Positions 29,547 through 40,159 of a DNA stretch of 64,000 nucleotides are shown one piece after another. Location of the stretch: NCBI GenBank assembly GCA_018350325.1, contig JAEVLN010000016.1:124001-188000 (forward strand), given 5' to 3'. The stretch comes from Globodera rostochiensis. Taxonomy: Eukaryota; Nematoda; Chromadorea; Rhabditida; Heteroderidae. The notes under the pieces are model-generated. The model was not told the DNA's origin. It worked only from the letters and a program-made list of their open reading frames with translations, and did not search any database. Numbering within the stretch: the first letter of the stretch is position 1; each line of letters opens with the position of its first letter. Made by a program: the position numbers and the translations under genes.

Positions 29547-30788
29547 TCAACCTTCTTTCTGCTGCCGCAACAGCTCAAATGTGACCATGCCAGCTTTGCT
29601 TTCTTCGTCCTGCTTGATGTTCTTGGCATATGCGCTACATTTCACAAGCACGACGCGATTCAGTGGCAAGTTACTGAATTTGACGACGGCCTGAAACATA
29701 AATTTGCAGTATGCATGACAATAAACGTAAAAACGCACAAAAGGTTGGTGATAGTTCAACATTTTGGCATATGGATAGTACCGTCCTTCAATGCCATATG
29801 GCGGAATGTATTTGATATTTCCAGCAAGCTCCTTATCCGGGTCGGACTTAAAAAATAATGGACTATAAGAACTGTCCAGCTTGACTTACAATTCCCTCAC
29901 AATTGAAAGCTATCGAACCCTTCTTGTATCTGGATTTGATGACAGCTGGGATCTCGGATGTATTGAAGTTCTCTGGAGCCCAACCAATAAGTCGATTCAA
30001 TGAAAGGATTATGCAGGGCTTCCCGTCTTTGAATCCGTAGTCATTCGTTTCGCCACATCCATTGTCGTTGAGGAACCCACAATCAAAGAGACAAGACTGA
30101 ACTATTTTCGTATTAATAATAGAAATCATTCTGACCTCATTTTTTATTTGTGCTTTGCCGTCCTTCACGTGGTCGGAATTCGATTCTTTGCCGATACAAG
30201 AGCGAGTGCCGTCGCTGTTGTTGTATTTGTCCAGAAAGCCGTCAATCGCTTTGATGTACTTCTCGTAGGTTGACTTATCTTTTTCGTTGAACTTTATCAG
30301 TGTGGACTCAGGGTTACTCTCCAGCCAAGGATGATAGCCAACACCTCAAAAAATTTATTAATGGTCATCACGTCGTTTGTCGCTCTCTCTCTCTACATTG
30401 ACCATCACAAACCTGGATTTGCGCCAATGATCGTATTTTCCCCATAATATCGGGGAACAGATTCATCGATTGTAGCGAGAAAGATCGCCAAGCAAGCAAT
30501 CCAGAAGGCGGCTAGACATATGTAGAAGATGATGTAAAATCCGACGATTTGCGCTAAAATTTATTCATGAATCAACGCAAATGTAGATGATAACCCCAAG
30601 ATTTTGCAGATCGCCCTAAGAAAGTTCCATCTTGTCTGTTGTATATAAAGGTGGACAAAGATGTTTTCTCAGCAGGCTTTGCCCTTCCATTTGCCATCAA
30701 CTTAAATTCGAGCCATTAGTAAAACATAACTTTTTATACTAACCGTATTATTTTCTTCGATGAACTTTCCATTATCGGCTTTTGTCAT
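29547..30788 (-). CDS. Na+/K+-ATPase beta subunit
   Basis: Start ATG 30788: [15 protein letters not shown], then [20 protein letters not shown] preceding a single membrane helix [20 protein letters not shown] (signal anchor, type II). The extracellular part has [33 protein letters not shown], paired cysteines [14 protein letters not shown], the hallmark [45 protein letters not shown] and the C-terminal [15 protein letters not shown]. The beta subunit chaperones the pump's alpha subunit to the plasma membrane. Several short introns; stop at 29547. Identity is confident; which of the nematode beta paralogues (NKB) it is cannot be told. Confidence 0.93.
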
Positions 30789-30908
30789 TACTGTTTTATA
30801 AGCAAAAAATATTTAGAAACGAAAGCACTCTTAAAGAAAATATATGATGACTAGGGCGTGTGGTTTGAGCTTCTAGAACGCATTTCCATGTGTATACATA
30901 CCCCTAAA

Positions 30909-31510
30909 CAGGGCCGTAGCTAGAAAAAAAATTTGGGAGGGGGAATTTGAACCATCTGAGCGCGGCGCTCAAATGGCTTTCACATTTGAGCGCCAAGGTA
31001 TTTTATTTTAAGGAATTTTCAAAAGTTTCAAAAAGGCAAATTTTTTTTTTTGATTTTTGATGGCTATTCGTTAAAAAAAAATTATAAAAGTGCAAAACAA
31101 AAGGGTTCCCCCTCCCCCCGGCTACCGGTCGGGTTCGTTTCGGCGCGGCTCAGTTCGGCGCCGACAAGTTTGAAACGTTAACTTTTTGTTTATTTGTTCA
31201 AACCAAACATTCTTGGTATCATTTGAAAGCACCATGTCTGTAGATTCTATAAAAGAAAAGAGCTAAGCGATTCGACTTAAACAAAGGAAGTTATGAGCCA
31301 CCGCGCCAAACTGTCACGAAAAATGGCAATTTTCACACGTTTTAAGCTATAACTTTTTTTCAAAAAGACGAATCGGTTAGCTTTAGCTTGATCAAAGGTT
31401 CAGCATTCTGAGAACTTTTGTATGATACCGATTTTATTTGATTTGCTTTCTTAATAACTATGTTATGACTGATCGCGCCGAACTGAGCGGATCCGCCGGC
31501 TACGGCCCTG
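30909..31510. mobile_element. hAT-type MITE with exact 8-bp TSD CCCCTAAA
   Basis: Left end CAGGGCCGTAGCTAG, right end GCCGGCTACGGCCCTG (inverted repeat CAGGGCCGTAGC). CCCCTAAA occurs immediately outside both ends, at 30901-30908 and 31511-31518. The interior includes the AACCAAACATTCTTGGTATC block seen in many other repeats here. Confidence 0.9.
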
Positions 31511-31789
31511 CCCCTAAAGATCTCGACTTTTTTTAAATTTTCAAAAAATGCACCTCAAAAAATTGACTTTTTCGCGACAAAAAATTCTGCCACCACAAAA
31601 ATGAAAATTTTTAAAATTCTGCTTATTTTCAAAATTTTCTCTGAAATGCCTTGAGTTTTTCACATGAAGATTTGGATGTATCTCATCAGCAATTTTAACC
31701 AGTGTTGAATGAATTTGAAGAATTTTGGGGAACTTATATTGAATTTGGAAAAATTTATGGTATTTCTATCTTATACATATACAGCGATT

Positions 31790-32120
31790 CGATTTTGGGG
31801 TCCCTGTTCAAAAAAGATTTAAATTTTGGCTAGTGGTCTGTGAGCTTTTCAACAAAAAAAGTTTGGGGGTTCGAATCCCTTCCACGCAATTACTATTTTT
31901 CGCTGAATTGATTCATCAGTTCACCAAAAAGATAATGCAATAGTTCTATGGGTTGCATACTACTGCAGGGATGCACCCCCAGTGTTACAGGTTCTCTCTC
32001 GTTACTCTAGTGTGTCTAACCGTCCCTCTCACTTTTGCACACTATTTCGTTGATTTAGCATTTCTGGGCATAACCTTCTTGAGAGCTGTCCTATCGCTTA
32101 GCTCTTGCTTACAAATAGCT
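31790..32120 (+). repeat. SINE-like repeat, + copy of an inverted pair
   Basis: Contains an A-box-like GGCTAGTGG near 31830 and the B box GGGTTCGAATCCC near 31867, followed by TGGGTTGCATACTACTGCAG and about 150 bases that recur almost exactly, inverted, at 41330-41700 (there with GGATTCGAACCCTC and CCACTAAGGCA). The two copies are 9 kb apart. The A/B box pairing suggests a tRNA-derived SINE head. Confidence 0.6.
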
Positions 32121-32240
32121 TCTAGGGACCAAGAACTTCCTCTTTCGTCGCTTTACCTCCCTTTTCTTTATACCAATTTTAAAATTCGTGCTCATTTTTA
32201 ATAAAAATTTAATTTTTTCATTTTTTTGCTGAAAAAGTGG

Positions 32241-33312
32241 TACCGTATATGCTCTTGTAATTCCACATGTGGAATTATTTTTCAACCTCCTCAGAAAGGG
32301 CGGAATTATTAGAGAGTGTGGAATTATCAGAGAGTGTGGAATTATTTTTCAAACTGTTTGGCGATATGTTCAGCTATCACGAAAATTCTCCACTTTTTCC
32401 ATACTTCAGCTGGCGAAAATTTTTTTGAGGAAAAAACCATAAAATGACCCTTTTGTTTTGAAAAAAAAATTTGTAGTTTTTGGACCAATTTTCTTTACAA
32501 ATTCCTTTAAAAAACACAAAAAAAAAAATTTGACCTCTAAAATTGATTTTGGAAAAAACTTACTCTGAAAAAATTCCTTAAGAAAAATGCAATAAACTCC
32601 AAAATTGCACCCCCTAAAGATTGAGATTTCAATTTTCAAAAATGCACCCCTAAAATCCAACTTTTTCCGAAAAAATTCCTTAAGAAAAATGCAATAAACT
32701 TAAAAATTGCACCCCCTAAAGATTGAGATTTCAAATTTTCAAAAATGCACCCCTAAAATCCAACTTTTTCCGAAAAAATTCCTTAAGAAAAATGCAATAA
32801 ACTTAAAAATTGCACCCCCTAAAGATTGAGATTTCAAATTTTCAAAAATGCACCCCTAAAATCCAACTTTTTCCGAAAAAATTCCTTAAGAAAAATGCAA
32901 TAAACTTAAAAATTGCACCCCCTAAAGATTGAGATTTCAAATTTTCAAAAATGCACCCCTAAAATCCAACTTTTTCCGAAAAAATTCCTTAAGAAAGCAT
33001 GAGGAAGAAGCGGGATTATCCGAAGATGAGAATAATTTGGAGCTTGGCGGTGTTGGCGAAGATGATGAATTATTTTTTGAAATTTAGAACATCATAGTTT
33101 TATCATTATTCCTTTCCCGTTACATCTCGTCAAATTTTACTCAATGATAAAATTGGAATCAAATCATTAAGAGGTGGGGAATTATTAGAGAGGCAGGAAG
33201 TGCGGAATTATTAGAGAGTGTGGAATTATTTTTCAACCTCCTCAGAAAGTGCGGAATTATTAGAGAGTGTGGAATTATCAGAGAGTGTGGAATTACAAGA
33301 GCATATACGGTA
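32241..33312. mobile_element. Tc1-like MITE with TACCGTATAT ends and tandem terminal units
   Basis: Starts TACCGTATATGCTCTTGTAA, ends with its inverse TTACAAGAGCATATACGGTA. Inside each end are repeated GGAATTATTAGAGAGTGT units and CAACCTCCTCAGAAAG. If the TA at each tip is the target duplication, the element fits the Tc1/mariner type. Related elements: 45024-45760 and 62902-63567. No transposase frame seen. Confidence 0.75.
32560..32998 (+). repeat. Tandem repeat, unit about 103 bp, about four copies
   Basis: The landmark GCACCCCCTAAAGATTGAG recurs at about 32607, 32709, 32812 and 32915 (spacing 102-103). It lies inside the Tc1-like element at 32241-33312. Single units of the same sequence occur in the related element at 45180-45480, in inverse orientation. 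Confidence 0.85.
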
Positions 33313-33349
33313 TCCAGAGGATGATTTGAATAATGGGATAGATTGGTGA

Positions 33350-33937
33350 CCGGAAAATGCGTCAGTGGAAAATGCGTCAGTAGAAAATGCGTCAGTGGAA
33401 AATGCGTCAGTGATTATCAAAAGTCGAGAAAAAAAGTGTTTTTATCGGATTTAGGTGCTTAGACTATAATTCTAACATCCATTTCTGCCGATTTCGACCT
33501 CGAACCAAATTCGAACAATTTTACAAAAATCCATTTTGGACTCAAAATCATTCAAAAGCATAAATTCGATTATTACTTTCGTTGTAAACTGTCTCGAATC
33601 CCACCCAAGCCAAAGCTTAATCTCCTAACGTCTTAGGCTAAGCCTAAGCTAGGCTTAAGCTATGCTTAAGCTATGCTTAAGCCTCAGCCTAACAAATCCT
33701 AAGCGAGGTTGGCTTCGGACAGGTTAGCCGCCAACTTGATTTTTGGAAAAATTTGAATTTTCGACCAAAGTTCGAATTCTGGTCCGGGGTTCGGAATTGG
33801 CTGTACAGAGCTCAGAATTGGATTCTTAGACCCCAAAAACCTCCAGAAACATGTTTAGCATGACTTTTAATAATCACTGACGCATTTTCCACTGACGCAT
33901 TTTCTACTGACGCATTTTCCACTGATGCATTTTCCGG
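33350..33937. mobile_element. Foldback element with AATGCGTCAGTGGAA units
   Basis: The left end carries four tandem copies of a 15-base unit (AAAATGCGTCAGTGG/AGT) and the right end three to four inverse copies (CTGACGCATTTTCCACTGA). The interior has GCTTAAGC palindromes (33640-33690) and TTCGAACAATTTT blocks. No open frame of note. Confidence 0.8.
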
Positions 33938-34190
33938 GAGCCGATAGATTCCTTACTATTGGCCATTATGTTAGCAAGCTCTGTGCAAAAAATCCAAACC
34001 AAACATTCTTGGTATCATTCGAAAGCATGTAATAAGTAGAAGCTTACAAAGGCAAAAGCTAAGCGATTCGAGTTAAACAAAAAAAGTTATGAAGTCACCA
34101 CGACAAAAATGGCAATTTTCGCAGGTTTTAAACCTAAAAAAAAAAAAAAAAACAAGAGCTAATATTCTTTTCCAAACTGACCCCAACCAT

Positions 34191-35500
34191 TAGTGCTGCA
34201 CGAGACCAAAAATTTCTCGATACTCGAGCCCGAGCCCGATGCTTTACCTCGAGACTCGAGCCCGAGCTCGATACTTTACCTCGAGCCCGAGACCCTTTTG
34301 AGTAAAAATAATCGGTTTAAAATTAAAGATGTGTGCTCAGAATTTTTGTTTTTAGGGGGTGTATTTTTCCCTTTTTATTGCGTTTTTGATAAGGAGTTTC
34401 CGAAAAAATGTTCGGTTTTTAGGGATAAATTTTCCGTTTTTATTGCATTTAAGCAAATTTTTTTGAGAATTCTGCTTTACTTCTGGGGGGAGGGGGGGGG
34501 TCGGCGGTGCCGACAGGCACCGCTGAGAAAATTTTGAATTTTTGACTCGTTTTGTTAAGAGATTTTTCAACCAAAATTTTAAAAACACGGTACTTTATTT
34601 GGTAATACTTTGGTTTGGCCCCCCCCCCCCCTCCTTTTTTGAAAAAAAATTTTTTTTTTCTCTAAGCCGATAAATAGGCGTTCCTAGCGGTATTCGGAGG
34701 AGCAGAATCTGAATCTGATCTCCATTTCGACCAATTTCGAACCCCGGACCCGAATTCGAACATTTTTCGAAATTCAAAAATTTCGATAAATCAATTTTGG
34801 CCTCGAAATCATTCAAAAAGCACAAACCTACATCGAAAAGGCAAATAATGGTCGAATTCATTCATTTGAATTGAAGACGTAAACGTAAATTTTGAAAATT
34901 TTTGAATTTTTCGACCAAATGTTCGAATTCGGGTCCGGGGTTCGAAATAGGTCGAATCGGAGGTCAGATTCGGATTCTACGCCCCCTAATGCCCCAGAAA
35001 ACACCTTTTAATCGACTTTAAAACAAAAAGTAATTTTTCCAAAAAAAGGGGGGGGCCAAACCAAAGAATTACCCTTTATTTTTTGAAAAAGGGAGGGCAC
35101 ACCATCTTTAGAATTAAATTTGTAAAAAAAATAACCATGTAAGGTTTTCTGCGTGATGTGTTTTGTTTTTTGACTAAGAATCTGTAAAAAAAGAGTAATT
35201 AGGTATTTAATTAAAAGAATAAAAAGGGTGTTCCACACGGGGATTGATATTAAAGAGTTTTTAACCCACTAAGCCACAAAAGTTTTATGGAAAACATTGT
35301 GCAAAAGATATTAATTTATGCATTTGTTATTATTTAAGCTCAGAATTCTGTAATGAATTTTCACCAAAAAGGCCATCTTTAGGGGTGTAAAAAAGTCTCG
35401 AAAATCGAGACTATACGCGAGACTCGAGCCCGAGACCCAAAAAACTCGAGACTTTTCTCGAGTCGACGATACTTGATATCGAGACTCTCGTGCAGCACTA
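34191..35500. mobile_element. hAT-type element with exact 8-bp TSD CCAACCAT
   Basis: About 1.3 kb. Ends TAGTGCTGCACGAGA and inverse TCTCGTGCAGCACTA; subterminal CTCGAGCCCGAGAC blocks near both tips. CCAACCAT directly flanks both sides (34183-34190, 35501-35508). No transposase frame; a non-autonomous derivative. Confidence 0.9.
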
Positions 35501-35818
35501 CCAACCATGAGAAGCAAGCCCTTTTGTCGTCGGACATTTTGTCCACGTTCGGTATTCGACAAGATATCAATTTGAAAATAGAAAAAGTGAAATAAGTTAT
35601 GGTGCTGTTACACAAAAATTATGTGACCGCACCAGTGTTTGATATTGATTAAAGGTTCTAAACTCGGAAGCATTAAATTGATTTTGAAAATGAATCGTCG
35701 CTCTCTCCGTTACACATTCAAAAGCTGTTGATTGGCGCTATTGCCGTCAGCGGGTGAGCGAGCATACACACACAACACGTACATATGTATATGCGTGTAT
35801 AATATACAAATACATAAA

Positions 35819-35993
35819 ATGTACTTCGTCCCCTCAAGCCTTGCCTCTTGGAAGCTTTCAATTCATCTGTCGTTCTTAATATTTGCGGTACATTTATTTG
35901 CTATGCTCTTCAAGGACGCTTCTCCTGATTTGCCTTTCCATTCAATGGGCGCAATCGCTGTAACGAACAACAGTTTGGATGGTGCTCCCTCTT
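35819..35993 (+). CDS. Weak candidate: short secreted/membrane ORF, interrupted by a MITE
   Basis: ATG at 35819 opens MYFVPSSLASWKLSIHLSFL then IFAVHLFAMLF, a signal-peptide-like segment, and continues KDASPDLPFHSMGAIAVTNN to the point where a palindromic element starts at 35991. No family is recognised, no downstream exon is evident, and the sequence may be non-coding. Confidence 0.2.
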
Positions 35994-36322
35994 TTGCGCC
36001 GGAGACATTTGCGCCGGCGAATATAAATTATTTTTGTCTGCTTTTTGCCAAGGTTAATTTTTTCGCACTTGGGGGTTCGCCTAAGCCACCCTAAGGTTTT
36101 TATTTTTGAATTTTTTGCAAAAAAAACTGAAGAAATATCAAAACATTTGATTTTCCATACAAATATATGCCAGTCGACTCCGCGAATCCCAAGTCTGGGT
36201 GGCTTAATAAGCCTAACGAACCCCCGAGCTCAGGGTGGCTTAGGCCTAAGCCTAGCGAACCCCCAAGTGCGAAAAAATTAGCCTGGCAGACTTTGCCGGC
36301 GCAAATGTCTCCGGCGCAAAAG
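35991..36322. mobile_element. Palindromic MITE with CTTTTGCGCCGG ends
   Basis: Terminal inverted repeat CTTTTGCGCCGGAGACATTT plus GCGCCGGC, inverted at 36295-36322. A second inner inverted pair, TTTTTTCGCACTTGGGGGTT and its inverse, nests inside, and GGCTTAGGCCTAAGCC palindromes fill the interior. Confidence 0.8.
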
Positions 36323-36419
36323 AGGCATCACCGTTTGGATTTGAGGGAGAGGGCATTCACTTCATTTTTATCTCTCCATCTTTCACCAACCATCCTCATC
36401 TCTCTGCGTTAGTTTTCTC

Positions 36420-38200
36420 AGTGGATAGGCTGGGGCCGACTAATCATTTATCATAAAGAAAAAAGTTCTAAAGTAAAGAAACGGAATGAGGAAAGAATGT
36501 GGAAGAAAACTCATTCGCTGAGAGGGGCTGGACGAATGTTAGTCTCTCTCGTCAAATATTTCTTTCCTACACGCTCTATTCGTTCAACACGACACTCTGT
36601 TCAGAACGCTATTCATTTTAGCCCATTCCTGTGCTTCTTCTGTCTCTGTCATCTCTTCCCTTTTCTAGTGATGTGATGAGAGCAGGTGCTCATAGGAGAC
36701 AGAAGGAGAAGGTAAAAGTGAGTGCTGTGTCTGTCTTCTTCATTTTATGCAGGCGGTGGCCCAGAATTTGAGAAGACAAGACGGGAAAAGAGATGTGCGG
36801 ACAAGGGAAAGCTTTTGGGAAAGCCCCCCCCCCCCTCCCTCTGCTGTTGGTTGCTTAGTGCTGCCGTCTTCAAAGGACATTCGAAAAGTTGAAATCCAAA
36901 CAGATAATGTGATGATTCAACGGAAAAAATAATTTTTGAGAGAAACTGAACCTAATCTATGTAAAAGAATGAATTGAAATGCCAAACAATCCCCCAGGGG
37001 GAGCATCAACATGTCAAGGCATTGTTGAATGCTAGGCATATGTATGTGTAAGAAGGAAAATGATGAGATGAACATGTTGGATAAACACGGTCACGATGAT
37101 AACGAATGAAAATGAAAAAAATAAAGCGGAATATGGTTGTTTTAACATAGCCTGCTGCTGGATGGAAGAGGTGGAAGTGAATAGTGGGTAAGAGGTGAAG
37201 GAAGCGGGGTTTGAAGTGTCCGCCATAAAGACTAAGGGATGAGCGAATAGCGACAGAAGAATGAGGGGAGGCAAGGGATAGAAATAGGGAGATGGAATTT
37301 GTAGGAATGGAATTGGTCGAGCAAAAGCCTCTTCCTGTTGATGAAGAAAAAGTAAACTTTGCCAAAGCGTAACAACTAATATATGTCCGAATTGGAAGGG
37401 TTGTAATCCCTTCCTTCAACAAGGCGGGATGAAGGGACTGAGGGGGGGGGGAAGTTGCGACATCGAACTTGTGGAGAGGCAGAAGAGACTTGCGGGTAAC
37501 AGCGGAGTAGAGCTGTCCCCCTCCCCTCCCAAACAAAATAATTTGGTTGGTTACAGTCGGTGGTTGGAGGGAGGACAGGCAATGAGAATTTTTTGGAAAA
37601 TCCATAACCAATATATGTCTGGGGTGGCCCACTCATTTTGGCCCACAGAATAGAGGAGGCGATGGGAAGGCAAACACTAATTCAATTCCTTCACTCCCAC
37701 AACACCCACCCCGGCTCCTTTTCCTTCCTCTCTCCGACACTTTTGCCTATTCTCTTATTCTCTCACTTTTTCTCTCTCTCTATCTCTCTCACTCTTTTTC
37801 TGTATAATTGATAGAAAGTCAATTTCGTTTTAATCAAAGCGGGTAAAATTTCCGAGTTGACAATGGGAGCAGGGAGGTCAGATTCCCTTTTTATATGGCA
37901 AATTTGTCCGCTATTGGGTGCGTGATTGGTGATTAGTGATCGTTCTATTGTAACGAGTCTTTTAGTCTTTTGCCATGGAATTTGGACACTGCGCGACCCG
38001 GACCAGAGTGGGCCAACTGTTTCGTTACGTGTTTCGATGACAATTTTCACGAAAAATACAAAATAAACCCTCTGAAAATCCTGACCCATTTCTAATTTCT
38101 ATCAAAAACCGTTGCGTCTATCGCAGGGCTCAGATATCTTGATGCTTTAGCATCTTCTTGTGGGTGCTCATGTGTAACAAGAAATTGCTCAAATCATTGT
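36420..38200. other. Gene-poor stretch with simple-sequence tracts
   Basis: T/C-rich and CT-dinucleotide tracts (for example 37755-37800) give long but unconvincing open frames on the minus strand. I see no recognisable gene or repeat family here. Confidence 0.4.
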
Positions 38201-38209
38201 AGCAAAAAT

Positions 38210-38985
38210 CGGAATAACTACTTTATATGGGACTGGCTCGGATCTGGATAAAAATAGTACCAATCGATTCCTCTCGTCGAGCTGATTACGAATCCGCAAA
38301 AATTTTGAGTCGGACTCAACTATGAAGAAAGTTATGGCCCCATCAAAGTTGGCCAGAAACCATAGGGGGACACTTTTGGTCAACATTTTTGAAAAAATTT
38401 TTTATTCTAAAAATTGTCTGAAAATATGTTATTTGATGCCCTGATTACGAATCCGTCAATAGAAACTAAAAATTGAGAATTTAAAACGGGTTTTGAACCG
38501 GTTTAAAATTTTAAAAATTAATGGAAAAGCAACTTTTAAGTAACAAAAGCCGTATGGTTTGTTAGGCTTAGGCCTAAGCCACCCTGGCTTGGGGTTTGTT
38601 AGGCTTAGGCCTAAGCCACCCTGGCTTGGGGTTCGTTAGGCTTAGGCTTAGGCCTAAGCCACCCTGGCTTGGGGTTCGTTAGGCTTAGGCCTAAGCCACC
38701 CTGGCTTGGGGTTCGTTAGGCTTAGGCTTAGGCCTAAACCACCCTGGCTTGGGGTTTGTTAGGCTTAGGCCTAACCCACCCTAAGCTTAAGGTTCATTAG
38801 GCTTAGGTCTAAGCGCGCAACTTGTTAAAAAAGCCGTTTTTTCCTTAATTTTCAAAATTTTAAACCGGTTCAAAACCCGTTATAAATTCTAAATTTTTAG
38901 TTTCTATTGACGGATTCGTAATCAGGGCATCAAATTTTTTATCCAGATCCGAGCCAGTCCCATATAAAGTAGAAATACCCAAAAA
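38210..38985. repeat. Large palindrome around a GGCTTAGGCCTAAGCC tandem array
   Basis: Outer arms: ACTTTATATGGGACTGGCTC at 38219 and its inverse at about 38955. Inner arms: ATTACGAATCCGTCAATAGA at 38446 and the inverse at about 38915. The centre (38555-38815) is an array of about six units of GTTAGGCTTAGGCCTAAGCC plus ACCCTGGCTTGGGG, 38-44 bases each. Partial relatives occur at 26150-26300, 33640-33700, 36060-36260 and 40490-40560. Confidence 0.75.
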
Positions 38986-39249
38986 TCATATCAACTTTTA
39001 GATGACGAATTACGGTAAATATGGATCTGAGGGCCCAGCTCAAAATCACTTTAAAAGGGTTTCTTAGGTGCTCAAACCGATAGAACAATCAAAATTTGTT
39101 TGTCGCTCCGCCTTTAAACCGGTTTTTTGAAAAATTGCCAAAAACTGGAGATTTTTGACCTGAATTTTGTGTCTTCCTGTCGGTCAATTTCAACAAATTT
39201 AGGATCATTCGACAGCTCTCGACGAGACAAATCGATCTAGATGTGACGG

Positions 39250-40148
39250 TTACCCTACATTTTGACGTTTTGCCTCCTCAGCCAAAATGTTACATTTTGC
39301 CTCCTCAGCAAAAATGTTACATTTTGCCTCCTTACGTTTTGCCAACTGTACATTTTGCCTCCGTTACATTTTGCCTCCATTACGGTTTGCCTCCCCAGCT
39401 AAAAAGTTACATTTTGCCACCTTAAATTTCGCACTGTTACGTTCTGATAATGTTACGTCATGTTTTCATTTAATTGCTCAATTCTTCAATTTTATTCATA
39501 ACTTTTTTACTACTTTCACATTCAATTTCCAATAGCGGCATTATAACAAGATTTTTACTTATGGACGCTGATAACGGACTGATTATTGCCGACTTGGATC
39601 AAAAGGAGAACAGCGAAAATGTGGACCCGGATGAAGAAGCTGCGAAACAAGTTCAATTTGAAAAAGACACAACGACACACGGAGCATTAGCTACCGCCTA
39701 CCCCCACCCCCCTAAAAGTAAAGCAGAATTCAAAAAGAAAAATTGATGTTGGATGAGGGAATTGAAGTTGAAGACAATGAGGAAAATATTTTTGAGAATA
39801 AGTCCACCATTGAAAATTTTCCTCAATTGTCAATTCCGATCCCGGTTCAACATGCTGATCCCGGTCCCGTGCAACCCTAACACTATTCTAACATCAGTAC
39901 ACTGGTCACAATTTACACATTTGTCATGTCGCAATAAAACCTTTCTTTTTTTTTGTGTGGTGGCAAAATTAGTGGCAAAATGTAACATTTTAGCTGAGGA
40001 GGCAAAATGTTACATTTTGGCTGAGGAGGCAAAATGTAACATTTTGGCTGGGGAGGCAAAACGTAACATTTTGGCTGGGGAGGCAAAACGTAACGGAGGC
40101 AAAACGTAAAGGAGGCAAAACGTAATGGAGGCAAAATGTAGAGACACC
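39250..40148. mobile_element. Foldback element with CAAAATGTTACATTTTGCCT units, 11-bp flanking repeat
   Basis: The left arm has repeated GTTACATTTTGCCTCC(TCAGC) units; the right arm has five or more inverse units (GGAGGCAAAATGTAACATTT). AGATGTGACGG occurs just outside both ends (39239-39249, 40149-40159), a possible long target duplication. The interior includes a decayed CCCGGTCCCGTGCAACCCTA hAT-like end near 39860. Confidence 0.75.
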
Positions 40149-40159
40149 AGATGTGACGG

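Noticed and set aside
32406..32660. Phe/Lys-rich minus-strand frame in the Tc1-like element
   Set aside because: It arises from A/T-rich tandem repeats and does not resemble a transposase.
37006..37632. 208-residue minus-strand frame
   Set aside because: Composition is Ser/Phe/His-rich from CT-rich simple sequence; no motifs, no neighbouring exons.
38555..38815. Regularly spaced repeats that could suggest a CRISPR array
   Set aside because: Units are adjacent without unique spacers, are palindromic and lie in a eukaryotic repeat palindrome.
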